This document shows positions 36,991 through 48,570 of a DNA stretch of 64,000 nucleotides, in pieces. The notes under the pieces were generated by a model, which worked only from the letters and a program-made list of their open reading frames with translations, was not told the origin of the DNA and made no database searches. The translations under genes and the position numbers were made by a program. Source of the stretch: Hypsibius dujardini (Eukaryota; Tardigrada; Eutardigrada; Parachela; Hypsibiidae); NCBI GenBank assembly GCA_001579985.1, contig LRSR01001105.1, positions 55,244-119,243 on the forward strand. Reading direction: 5' to 3'. How positions within the stretch are numbered: position 1 is the stretch's first letter; every line of letters begins with the position of its first letter.

Positions 36991-38349
36991 TAGCTCCATC
37001 GGCCATGACGAAGACCAGCATAGCAGCCATTATTAATAAAACACAAAATGAACGCATTTTACTATTTTGTAGTTCGCCTAAATGTTAATGCAGGAGTTAC
37101 GATATAGTCGAAATACCAAAAACAAACATCGCGACAAAACCTACGGGAGATACCTGAGCCTGTCAATTGGCGTACTCTGTGTACCAAGGAAGCCATTGTT
37201 TCCTTTATAGACATGCTGACACTGTAGATCATCGCGAAAAAATCACCTTGTCTGGTTAAAGTTAGTCAATACATGATACTGCTCAAGAAAGCAAATCCAG
37301 TCTGAAGTTCAGTTTTCTTGAACATATAATATGTTGAGCTCAGCGTTTAGACTAAATTCCTTTGGAGATAGTTGCAAATAATTGAGGTACAATTCTCTTT
37401 TGCTTTTCGGCATATAGTGCTCGATGGCTTGATGGCCAATTAAAGGCAATCTGGCTTGCCATCAATCAGTCGACTGGCAGTGCGGTTCATCAGCCGAGCG
37501 GTTAAGCTCCCGCCAATTTCAATTGCTCAGGCAGTTACATATAAATGCCTTAAAAATTTCCAGCTTTGTCACAGGGATATACTTTTCATTACGAATATTC
37601 TAATCGCATTGCTATGTACGGTATTTTTCTTCGTCAGTGTGGGAGCGTAGCTAGTTCATAGTTATTTGAAAGGGACATTTTTATTCCTGACTGGAACAAC
37701 ACATGATTTGGAGATTTGAAGAGGATAATTACATTTGGAAATGAAACACCGTTGGCCGGTAATCTATAAATTGGATTTGCATTCTATAATTATTTATAGA
37801 TGATTTAAACTTAAAATGTATTAGGATCACCCGGGAAGTCTTTCCATCTTGACTTTATCCCAAATAAATATCTTTTGTTACTTCAATTTTGTTTAAATGA
37901 AATTTTAAGCATGAAATTATCTACAAACTGCAATAAACGGTAAGCATTAGGTGTCTTTAAATAAATAAGCGTTCCGTTAAAGGATCTATGATACGAAGAT
38001 CATGAAAGAGTTAGGTATACTACTGACGTTCGAGTCCGGAAGGAGTAACACGCAACGCCCTAAAGGCTCGAAATTTGTCGTTCGCTACTGCAAAGTTCTA
38101 GGTCGTTGTCTACCTCGTTTTCAGCTGCGCTGTCCGCTTGAGGTGCGAAAGATGTATTCGGCTTGACCGACAGACGGTCGACGAAAGAAAAAATTGAGGT
38201 ACTGCAAGTATACGTACTCAAACAACGGACACGATGTCTCATACACTGCTCGAGAGCTACACCGCGGTCGATGCGTCGCTTTCGGTACATGAGAGTCCGC
38301 GACTGAAGGTCAACAGGGACCTCTTCAACCCATGCAGCTACGTCCCGGA
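36991..38349. other. Divergent spacer between GST and paralogue 2
   Basis: Contains the out-of-frame signal-like ORF upstream of the GST (37057-36845, minus strand) and AT-rich sequence. A TATAAATG at about 37541 on the plus strand is a weak promoter candidate. No gene is supported. Confidence 0.45.
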
Positions 38350-40486
38350 ATGGAGTTCCACCCTATCGTTTGGATTATATGGAGTGCTTGCGTGTCCAAC
38401 GTTTTGTCCACGATGGGATACTATAGGACTTACACACCACATGGCTCGGTATTGACTCGTCACCGTTATTGCCGCACCTGACTAACTTTCGAGATATTAA
38501 CTTAAATTCATTTTTGGTTGTTTTTCGGTCGTGAAATTTGTAGGGAGATAATATTATAAATACTCTTCAAGCCCACGGGGGACCGGGACCGGAGAGTGCC
38601 AACCGGAAGTGGAACGTCGAGTGTCTCGACGGAGAGGCTGTGATAGGCAAGTATGATTCTTGATCATGATTCCGATAAAAGTTTTGTTTGGAAATATATT
38701 TAATTAGCATTTACTTGCATTATATTGCGTTAGAACATGCTGATATGTTAGACAATGTTTCGAAGGAAAATTTTATAAGGTGTTCTTTTGATTAATACAT
38801 TTTAATAAAATACCTTTTGAGAGCATAGAATGCACGCTTTCTTGTCAACATACATAGATGACAGACGGATTTCGTGTATGTTAGCATACGAGCATATATA
38901 TATATATGCATAATAATTAAAAGTAAACATTTTTGGCCTGAAAATTCTGTATTACTATGTAATTTTTTGTTTCAGGAATCCTGTGAGTGCTGTTTGGATG
39001 GGAAATATTCAGTGCAGTAACACCTACAAAATGTGTCACCTCGACCAGCATCACGAGTTTGAATAATTACCTTGTCCAGCATCCATTTTTATTAACGAAA
39101 ATGTCCTTGGTTTCAGGGACAGCTTTAATGACTTCACGGTATGTTTTTAAAGGAGACTAACACCTCGATGAAGCTTGTGAAGTTTCACAAAGCGCATGAA
39201 TTTGCTTTGTATTAGACTTTTTTTAATATGATACATGCCAATTGCACAAGTCATTAACGTATGTTTTGTATGTATAGTCGCTTGCGCAAGTATGGTGCAA
39301 GTTTATGATGCCTTACAAGCCACCATCCAACGGTATATATCCTTTCTACCCAAAGTAAGCCTTTCAACCATTTTTAAATCATTCTGTTATTTGACTGATT
39401 TGCCGGCCTTTATGAATACCTAATTATTTCAAATATTTACAGTTGTTTCACGAAGAATTTCACTACCCAGTTCTTCTGCTACACTCCACGATTTCACGAA
39501 GCCTCCGTCGATACATTCATCACCGGTAAGGGCATGCACAATTGAAGGCACAGCGATAATACGCGTCCCAATTGCTGGTGAAAATATGCAAGTATTTTTA
39601 GGATTTTACGATAACGAATTTGCCTTCAATGTCTACCGCGAGTACGTGGACGACAGTGCGCCTTATAAGTGCTGCAAGGCTCCCACCGGCTATTACGTCG
39701 ATTATTCGTCCTGCTACTATTCCTTGACCCATGACCAGTAAGTTCCATTAGGGATATGCTTTACAGTCACATTCATTGAGTGCCTACCGTCTTGCGTTTC
39801 AGGTATTGGGAATACTACGACAGTCCTATTCAGTTTACCAGTGGCTACTTTATTGTCTACTGCGCTTCCGGGTATATCATGACTGGCCTTGCCAAGAAGG
39901 CTCACCCTATGGTCACGAATGAGTACCACATTGAATGGTACGTCATTTTATATTTCCCTAATATTCATTCTTAATTATAATTATAATTATGTTAATTATA
40001 TTAATTATTACTTATAATTATACTACTATATCATTATTATTTGTTCCTATATTATTTATAATAATATAATTAACTAGTTTAATTATAAATATAAATATAA
40101 GCAGCTGATGTTAAAATTATTTTGAAAATTGATAAATTTTTGTTAATGTCTGCCTATGATGACCGATATTTTTCCTTAGGATTCAATGTTGCCGACTGGG
40201 TTTTGGAGCGGGATTCCGACCGCCTCCACCACCGCCACCGCCGGAGCCTATCAGCTATGGGAAGTACCAGCAGTACCCAACCGGTTCAGGGCCCAGCTAC
40301 GATCTCTCCAATTCGTACGGCCAAAATTGGAGCAAACCTCTCCCAATCGCCGGCATGGGAGGGCCGTATGACGAGCTCAGTGGGAAATCCCGAAACGTTT
40401 TTGTTGATGCCAATGGATTACCCAAATCTCAGCAGCCTTGGTCGGACAAATCGGGCAGCTTTGGCAAGATCTCCAATCCAGGATGA
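38350..40486 (+). CDS. Secreted Cys-rich protein, paralogue 2
   Basis: Nine exons: 38350-38448, 38544-38646, 38976-38982, 39117-39138, 39278-39354, 39443-39525, 39602-39737, 39803-39937, 40180-40486; phases agree, 322 residues. Signal peptide MEFHPIVWIIWSACVSNVLS, then NRKWNVECLDGEAVIGI, VWCKFMMPYKPP, YPFYPNCFTKNFTTQFFCY, YKCCKAPTGYYVDYSSCYY, YCASGYIMTGLAKK and IEWIQCCRLGFG. The tail is Pro/Gly/Ser-rich (PPPPPPPEP). Exon lengths 22, 77 and 83 equal those of paralogue 1. Exon 3 is only 7 bases, and the intron before it seems to begin GCAAGT rather than GT: the nearby GT at 38651 would push the next exons into a stop. Function unknown; extracellular. Confidence 0.85.
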
Positions 40487-42384
40487 TAGGACGTTGTTGT
40501 TGAAACTGTTTTATTTTTGTTATAACATTTCCGGGTCTCTTGGCACTTATTCAAACATTTCAGGGGGATTAAAGGTTTTATTCCTTTTGGCATTGCGAAC
40601 GCCGAAGGGGGAACACGCTCGTCAAAGTTGACCAAAACCAATAGGAAAATAACTGCTAGAATAGTTTGTTGCCGAGAAGGGACTGATATCTCTAAAGGTG
40701 GCAGACATTACTTTATTTACTTCCAAAAACACGGAGAGGTATGGAAAGTGAATCTAGAGGGGGAGAGACAGTTTCGCGCCCAATCCGGTTGCTGGGCTAA
40801 CCAATCGTAAAGAGTAACTGGGGAAAGACCAAGCAGGCGAATTGGGAGTTGTAGGATGGACTATCCAGATGAGAGGGAGAACTGGTCGCCGGACAAACTT
40901 GTCGGGTGGGCTATATTTCACGCACTGGACAAACTTGTTGCATGGGCTATTTTCAGGTAGCCCGTCAAGGTCAGCTCACCAGAGAAAGTCCGCCATGCTA
41001 TAACCAGATTTATGAGATAAATCTTCCCCGTTTAAAAGCATATGTCTATCATTGTGTGTATTCGGCTCTTGGATAATTGATCGAGCCGCTGTTTTAGAAA
41101 AAATTGTGTGCAGTTCTATTCTTTTGGCATAGTCGATCACTTTGCTTTATTCATCCGAACCCGTGAGTAGCAAAGCTGTCTGTAAATTAAGATACTGGAC
41201 TGTCACTGGGAGAAAGTAAAAAATCCTTTGGCGATTATATAGTACGCTGCAGTTCAAGTTTGTTTTACGTATAATTGACCTCTACCAGACCTTCCGTTAT
41301 TTTCACGCCCAACGCAACGTACCGTATATCTTTTTCACTATTAATTCTCTTTGGTTATGATCCGTGTCCGCTCTCGTTATCGCTGAAATGCCGGGCTCCC
41401 AAAGTCGTTACCTACAATTAAAGTTATTGGAATTGGTTGAGGAACCTTCCCGAAGGAGATGTACAAGACATAAATAACACACAACTTCTATCCCAATAAT
41501 TGCTCTCTCCCGAAAAACACAATCCTAAATACGTTTACAATCGATAACGGTGACATTTGCTATCTTAAATACTGTTCTGTATTGGGACTTTGAATTATTA
41601 TCTTTTTCCATTTTTTCCCTCCTCTCGAGGCCGGCTGGTCATTCCAAATGACGCCAAATAATTTTGTAGTCAAGGGGGAGCATTTGGGGAAGACTGACCA
41701 TTGTTGAAGCAAGTGCAGCTTAGTCCAGAACTATATCTATTTTTGCATTCCATTTTGGAATGCAATTATGGATTCGTTTTGATATGGACAAAAAGCTAGA
41801 CCGCCTAATTGTAACAAACTGTAGTACCGTTTCGAGAACCATAAAGGATTTCAATTCAGGTTTGAATTAAGGTAATGTTTTCGTCAGGATATACGGAATG
41901 ATCTCGTTTCACGACTGTCCAAGGCTATACCCTTCCAGGGACAACGGTTATTTGGAAGTCAACTTTACCTTCCGCAAATATTGCCCCATATTCACGTGAG
42001 TGACACTTGAACAAATTTCTCTCTTCATTAAAAATTGTATCTTTTAACAGTCAGTTAAACCGTCTATAACTAAACTCAACTAAAATGAATTTAGTTGTTT
42101 TTGTCAGCAGTTCTGGGGGTAAATGAAGTCTCAATAAGCCTGATAAAACACCTAAGGGAATGGGTCAACGAGTAAAGATGAGCTTAGAGACGAATAATAT
42201 ACTTCCGCGCGCACATCTTACTGTATGTACAGAAGCGAACGACTTGACCGACTCTTATGGAGCTCCAGGCGTAATTGACAGTTCAACGATACGGAAGTCA
42301 AGAGCAAATGCGGCGGTTATCGGCGACTATTCGCCTGGATTTCACAAGAAAGTTGTTTAGGAAAAGGTCCTGACGACAGACATC
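40487..42384. other. Spacer between paralogues 2 and 3
   Basis: Holds one isolated exon-like stretch at 41888-41995 and otherwise nothing I can support. Confidence 0.5.
41888..41995 (+). other. Isolated exon-like stretch
   Basis: A 108-base segment between an acceptor (TTTTCGTCAG) and a donor (GTGAGT), open in two frames, one reading HDCPRLYPSRDNGYLEVNF. It matches no part of the flanking paralogues that I could align. It may be a relic or a first exon upstream of paralogue 3. Confidence 0.2.
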
Positions 42385-44783
42385 ATGATGTCATACGGAA
42401 CAGTTCCGCTCTGGAGAGTCTTTTTAAGGTTATCAGGAATATGGTTGTTTAGTATTGAACTTATTTTATCAACACCTTTTTATTATGGTACATACAGAAG
42501 TTACGGAACGGTAAGACACGTCGTCGTGTTCCTTGATCATTTAAGTTAAGAAGAGTAAGCTTCCAGTGGTCATTATTTTGCTTCCCCTCTTAGGGTGACA
42601 CAATTATTTCCACATCCCATGCTAATGGTGGACCCAAAACGGCATTAGTCAAATGGCAGGTGGAATGTCTGGACGGAGAAGCGGTGGTCGGTAAGCTTTG
42701 CCATCTGGGTTTGTTTTCTGTAAAAATTATTATCATTACGGCCGATTTTGATTGGTTGCAGGAGTCCAGTAGGTGATGATGTCTCCTGAATTGTGTGCCG
42801 CTGAAATTGGCGTTAACCGAAATTATTCCCCTGTAGGGATGCGGTATTCGACTTTGGGGTACGTTTTTCAATCAGGAAGTATTGTGTATCTATATATATA
42901 TACGTATACCATGCATGAAGTGTACCTGTATGCGGTTGTCATTTTTTTATTTAAATATTTAAATGCAGTCGAGATGGAATATTTATAGATGCTCTAGATT
43001 TGCAGGGCGTAGTCAACGTTTGGTGCAAATTTATCTTCCCCTATAAAGTTGCTCAAACTGGATTATACCCGTACTATCCAAAGTATGTATAACCGCGAGA
43101 ACTATATAAATATTTTGTAACGTATAGAAAACATTTGATCAGTGAAATAATCAATTGGTTTTATTTGTAGCTGCCATGTGAAGAACTACAAGAATCAGTT
43201 CTTCTGCTACGACCCGCAAAATCACACGCTGACCACCAATACCTTCATTACCGGTAACACATTACCGAGGATATATTTTTTATCACGCGAATGAATTGGA
43301 CACGCAAAAAACATCAACATTTCCCACAATTTGTTTAGGTCTCTGGGATGACGACGCATCATTTTGGGTAAGATTCCTTAAAATGGAAGTGCCCAAAAGT
43401 AATTATTCCGACCATGTGGATATCGTAGCTCCATTACATGTATATACTGTATACTGTAATAAAAGTAATCTTCCTAGGACAGTAGAAAATTGGCCCCCGT
43501 CCCGAACTTCCAGAGCGTTACTTTAAGGGCAATTATTTCTTAAGCCATTGTTTCACCGTAGACCTCATATGTAGAACGCAGTGATTCTATGTAATGGTTT
43601 GGCAGAAGTTTTGCTTTTTTGCTTTATTTACTAAGGTTACGGTCCATGGCCAAGCAACTATTCTCGTGGGCAAAATTTCTCATCTTCGCTTCAAAATTCT
43701 ATTTCATTCGCGATACACACTGCAGATTACAGAATCGGCGTTTGAAGAGCAGATTATATCAAATGATAAGTTTTATTAGATTGTTTTTACTTGGCATGAA
43801 ATAATTTTGCAAGTCAGGCAAGAAAATTGTGGGCAATTATTGTGTTTCTATGTACTCCTATATGTACTGTAGCCGTATTAATACCCGAAAAGTTGTTCTT
43901 TAATCCACAAAAGGCAGATCTGCAAGTATTTTCATATGGATCATTTATTCCATTAAATTCAAGTAAATTATGCACAATAATTTTCAAAGCATTCTTGCAG
44001 GTGTATCGAACCCCGGTGGACGACCAACAGCTCTACAAATGCTGCCGAGTTCCGCCGGGATATTACATCGATTACGTGTCCTGCTATTACATGCTGAGCC
44101 ATGATCAAGTACGATCACAGATACGTATAAACATATAAATACTAAACAAAATAATAGCATAAAGACATAAAATATACAATGTATATATGTGTATATATGT
44201 ATAAATAAAAACATAGATAAAAATGAAATAATAATAATATAAAGCTATAAAATAAAAATAATACTACAGTAATATAAATAATAAAAAATTCAGTTCCGCG
44301 TCAATTTATTCCCTCTAGTACTGGGAGTACTACGACTCCAACTTCTTCCTGATGATGTGTTCAACCGGCTACGTGATGACGGGAATCTCCAAGAAAAAGA
44401 GCCCAATCAACGCGGAATTCCGTATCGAATGGATCCAATGTTGTCGTATTGGGTATGGTAAGGTTACCGCCCTACCGCCGCCGACCATCCAGACCCCCAA
44501 CGGCGGACCCACAGCCTACTCCACCAATCACGCCTACAACTCCCCGGCTACAATCCCGCAAGACTATGCCCACCAGTATCGGGGGAAGCGATCAACAGTC
44601 TTCAATACGGCCATTGAAACGGGACGGCATTCCATGTTGACCGCGGAGGAGGCACTTCCGGGAGATGCGTCCACGATTCAGTCGAATCTGTTGAATGAAG
44701 GCTCGAAGAAACCTCCACGGGAACCTTTTGATTTTAGTGCGGCAAAACAGCAGCGCCGTTTGAATGTACCCACGTCTATGTGA
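42385..44783 (+). CDS. Secreted Cys-rich protein, paralogue 3
   Basis: Nine exons: 42385-42510, 42594-42690, 42762-42768, 42837-42858, 43006-43082, 43171-43253, 43339-43367, 44001-44108, 44319-44783; phases agree, 337 residues. Signal-like N-terminus, then VKWQVECLDGEAVVGV, VNVWCKFIFPYK, YPYY-PNCHVKNYKNQFFCY, YKCCRVPPGYYIDYVSCYY, MCSTGYVMTGISKKKSP and IEWIQCCRIGYG. The tail contains a KRS basic site and is unlike the other two. The 7-, 22-, 77- and 83-base exons match paralogue 2. Differences: an extra intron (43368-44000) splits the exon that is single in the others, the intron after HDQ has moved by one base to phase 0, and the last intron (in EWIQCC) is missing. Confidence 0.85.
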
Positions 44784-44805
44784 ACTTGTGTAGAGAATAC
44801 CCTAA

Positions 44806-45645
44806 CACTACGGAGGTTGCGCTTGTCGTGAATTGGAACGAAAACGAAAACGAAAAAGAAAACGTTTGTAGAAACGAAGAACTGTTCGTAAATACGACGT
44901 TTGATACGAAACGAACCGCGTCGTTTCGTTTGGAACGACGTTTACCCGTGATAGCTAGGACTGGGGCAACGCAGCGGGGCTGCCTTTTGAAAATTAGCAT
45001 CAGGCCAGTAATCTCGCCCCTGCCGAACTTTTGGCCCGGATGCAGTGTCTGAGCCGTTTTCTTTGATTGTTGCCGAATTCATAATCCTGCATGTGTTGGT
45101 ACTCGACTTTTTTCGTCATCCTTTTGTTTTTGTTATTTATCTTTTCCGAATTATATCAATAAATACCAATCTAGATTTTGAAAATTGTTTGATCTTCCTT
45201 TTGGACTATCAGAAGTGAGAATCCATGAGCTAGTAAGGAATCTCTTTGTCTTCGCGCGGCGGAGATAGTGAAAATCGGACAGTTTTGCTGAGTTGATTGT
45301 CATAGCCTTGATCGCGTACATTGCATAAATTGGAAAATTATGGCAAAATGAGTGTTCTTCAACCCCTCTCGTCCGCTTTGCCGCATTTCAGACAAGAAAA
45401 TTCATTATTATCCATATTAATGGTGAATTAATCGTTCTTTGTTTTGTTTACTAGAATCAGATCAACTTTTATTCCATTATCAGTTGTTATTGAAAGCTTT
45501 GTAAACGTTGCTTTGTTTGTTTACGTTTAGGTTTCATTGCGCAACGTGAACTGAGTTACGATGATAGAAACGTTGATTGCAACGACGTTTCTTCTTTCGT
45601 TTCGTATAGGTTTCTTTTTTTACAGCAAGCGCAACCTCCCTACTG
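44806..45645. mobile_element. TIR element next to paralogue 3
   Basis: Ends are inverted repeats: CACTACGGAGGTTGCGCTTG at 44806-44825 and, on the minus strand from 45645, CAGTAGGGAGGTTGCGCTTG (two mismatches in 20). Inside, both halves are rich in ACGAAA and AAACGTTT motifs and partly complementary. No transposase ORF and no clear target duplication. CACTA-like or hAT-like by terminus only. It begins 22 bases after the paralogue 3 stop codon and contains the best AATAAA (45158-45163), so it may supply that gene's 3' UTR. Confidence 0.6.
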
Positions 45646-46701
45646 TGCAAGTTTCTACGTGAGAGGTACATAAACGTGCAAGTCAGGAACGCGGTTTTAG
45701 TACGCGCATGCAGGATAAGTTGTGGCTCTGTCCCATCAGCAGAACACATCCAGCTGTGGAACTATCAAACGTGGCAGCTCTTGCAAATAACTTTTTGGCA
45801 ACCTTTTCATTCCATGGGGCTGTTATTATGCTGTCATTTATGCCAGATATTAATGGGTCCCAACACTCATCACTTTGTGTAGGAAAAATGACAGTCTCCA
45901 TGATTCCATGTCTTGTCATTCCTACTTGCCCAAGCCGCGATTGTAATTCGGTTTCGAAAAAAAGGTTATGTTTATAGAAAAATGTTGTGGGAATAGCTGA
46001 GAATTAAAAAGCTGCGTGGGTTGTGAGAATAGCCCTCCCATTTTTTTTACCTTATGACCGTCGCAAATATATCGACGCATATATCATACACGTAAAACAC
46101 AACAAGCAAGTCAAGCTAATTGTTAGGTACCGAGGCGAATCACTCATATCAAGTCCAGTTGAAGGAGAGAAATCTACAGCAGTTGTGATTGAATTAGTGA
46201 CGGGGTTAACGGGACAAAATTGACTGCTTTTTTAATTTGGGAAAAGGCATCAGAAGCTTATCTTCCTTAGATTTCTAGTAAGTTTCGGAGAGCATAATTT
46301 TGAGTACTTCGATCAGCCATCAATATAGAGGAAATGGGTTGGGTGGCTAGCACTTTATTTACTTCCGGAAATCCCGACGACAAGACAATCGGCCTTTGAT
46401 CGGTTGCCGCAACGGAAAAGTTGTTGCGAGGTTGTCATGTTTTAGACAACAGCTTTTGGCTGTTCATCTTGATTGAGGAGAAAACTGTTAGTCACGTACC
46501 CTATGTGGTCCGTATCTTCTCTACAGGCTGTAGATTGGCGACACTGGCTGTGGAGTGTGGATAATGATCTCATCTTGCCCTGTCCCTTCGCAGACACGCC
46601 GGAAGACCTACGGGTTCTCAACGAAAAAATGAGCAGTTCCGAGCAGTTTCCCACTGCAATATATTTTGTGGGCGGCTCAATTGCATTGCTTTGTCTGCAT
46701 A
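45646..46701. other. Spacer before LRAT-like gene
   Basis: Short unrelated ORFs only. No coding feature supported; the last part is presumably promoter. Confidence 0.5.
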
Positions 46702-46709
46702 TATAAAAG
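46702..46709 (+). promoter_or_regulatory. TATA box of LRAT-like secreted gene
   Basis: TATAAAAG, 120 bases before the ATG at 46829, with a CACCAGTTTC initiator-like site about 40 bases downstream. Position and sequence fit a strong TATA promoter. Confidence 0.5.
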
Positions 46710-46828
46710 TCTACTGTCGTTAGAATAGAGCGGTTTGTCTCGCACCAGTTTCTACTCCAATATCCCCAACCATTACGGTACCCTTTGCTTGCAATTCATT
46801 TAACGTTGAGTTTACTCGTTTGTCAATC

Positions 46829-48570
46829 ATGTCGGACACCAGCCGTTTTTGCTGCACAATCCTTGTCGTAATTCTTGGTACGCCCTCTTACTCTCTCCTG
46901 AATTACTATTCGAATGGAGATAAATTTATTTATCAATGGTTAAATTTCAGTGACTTCGAGCACTTATGGATCCTTCGAGGCGTCTGAAGGATCAGCATCT
47001 GCAGCCGCAGCCGCAGCTCCGACGCTCATAAAATCAGTTTGGGTAATTATCATAAAATCAATTTCATAAAAATTTGATATGGCCTGACACGTCTTTATCG
47101 AGCTGATATTTTTAGATATATGTGATAGTGATAAAGTTTTTTTGCCATATTCTTATATTAGTTATATTTATTCATTTTTGTTCAATCCTTGCTTCCTTAC
47201 TATAGGACAACCTTGAAATGAAATTTTTCAGTTTTGAATTCAAAGTTTATTCAATTTACTATAAATTTTTTTAAATTTTTTTGCCTCGTTAAGGATCTAT
47301 TTGGAGGCAGCATGGGATCAGTTGGAAATTCTTTGGGCTCGGTTGGCTCAAACGACTTCGGCTCAATCAGACGGGAAGGAAACTACCCCGATTCCCAATA
47401 TGCTCGCGGAAACAACGGGAATTACCCGAACAACAATCAAAACTACAATAATAATAACAACGGCAATGGCAACTATCCAGATTCCTCGCGAGTAGGCGGG
47501 CAGTCGGAATACTGGACCAGGCCGCCGATGAACCAAGGCAGCTCCAATCAAGGTCGTGCCAGAAACGCTCCCCGAGTATCCACTGAACGATCCGGACAAA
47601 ACCGTTTTCCTGACCCTACTCGGATCTATGACAGTGCCGAACGAGAGACAAGCGTCTTCCTGCGAGTTGCCCCGGTGCTGTCTCAGGTAGGTCTGACACA
47701 GACATTAAAGCTCCATGCCCGAAGAAAGCTGCAACAAGAAGAAAGTGGCCAGGCACAGACATGCAACGGCTCAGGCCTAGACATCGACGCAGTCTCGGGC
47801 ACAGCACAGACAGAGATACAGACACAGACACAGACACGGGCACAGCACAGACACAGACACAGACACAGACACAGACACAGACACAGACACAGACACAGAC
47901 ACAGACACAGACACAGACACAGGCGGTCACACAAAGAGTTCATAAAATTTAGCCACTAATAACTTTCAGAGCACCCGTAACACGCCCTACGAGATCATCG
48001 AGAGCATCTTCCACGGTCCCTGGAGCTGGGAGTACGCCGCACAGCATGTCTACGCCCTGCACTGGGACCTCGAATATCGCTTCGACCCGTACGGCGACAC
48101 TGTCTTTACCTTCGGCTCCCGCAAAGAAAGTGACGGCAAACTGTGGGGCTCCCTCGACAAGAAAGCCTTTACCGAAATGCCTGCCAAGTATTTCTTCCTC
48201 GGTAACATCACCACCTCACCCAAAGCGGCGACCCAAGCGGCCTACGACAACCCTCTGAACGGTCAGGTCTACGATATATTGACGGTCAACTGCCAGGCAT
48301 GGGCCGTCCAGCACTGCAAAGACATGTCGGACGACCTGCATCAGCGCATGAAGAACTTCCCCACCCTCCTCGAATCCACAAAGTATGCGGCGCTGTGGGC
48401 GCAGAGTCTTATAGCGTCCAGTTTTGCGGGAAACAGTCCAACCGTGAAACCCGGGCCTGTACGAGGGATGATTATTATCGCGCGCTTAAACTTTGCCCGG
48501 ATTTTTGTTGGTGATAATGGATGGTTTTTATTTACAGACCACCAGGCGGGACCCCACAAAACTCTGGTAG
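46829..48570 (+). CDS. Secreted protein with LRAT/NlpC-like His and Cys motifs
   Basis: Exons 46829-46877, 46951-47042, 47294-47686 and 47970-48458 join in phase (341 residues); a short last exon 48538-48570 is the favoured end. A signal peptide (FCCTILVVILG) is followed by an Ala-rich patch, then a Gly/Asn/Tyr low-complexity region (about 50-178) with NYPDS and poly-Asn, then a globular domain. This holds VYALHWDLEYRFD (His209) and NGQVYDILTVNCQAWAVQHC (Cys286). In LRAT/HRASLS and related permuted papain folds an H-W/x near the start and an N-C-x-x-[FW] helix cap carry the catalytic pair. Acyltransferase or peptidase activity is inference. If the intron at 48459 is retained, the frame runs to 48815 and adds a hydrophobic tail, so the C-terminus is uncertain. 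Confidence 0.65.
47816..47922. repeat. (CACAGA)n hexanucleotide array
   Basis: Array of GACACA units in the intron 47687-47969 of the LRAT-like gene, nearly perfect over the last 80 bases. A shorter run of the same unit lies in the intron of the NPFG-repeat gene near 23757-23797. Confidence 0.9.

Noticed and set aside
38060-38290. Minus-strand ORF of 76 codons upstream of paralogue 2
   Set aside because: No signal, motif or splice support; it lies just upstream of the paralogue 2 start in presumed promoter DNA.
38234-38455. Plus-strand ORF of 73 codons proposed as start of paralogue 2
   Set aside because: Wrong frame: the signal peptide from ATG 38350 in another frame matches the paralogues (YYxTY before the first junction) and splices in phase 0.
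42969-43082. Longer exon of paralogue 3 starting at the AG of 42967-42968, which is also open in frame
   Set aside because: A separate 22-base exon at 42837-42858 and the acceptor before 43006 reproduce the 22 and 77 base lengths of both paralogues.
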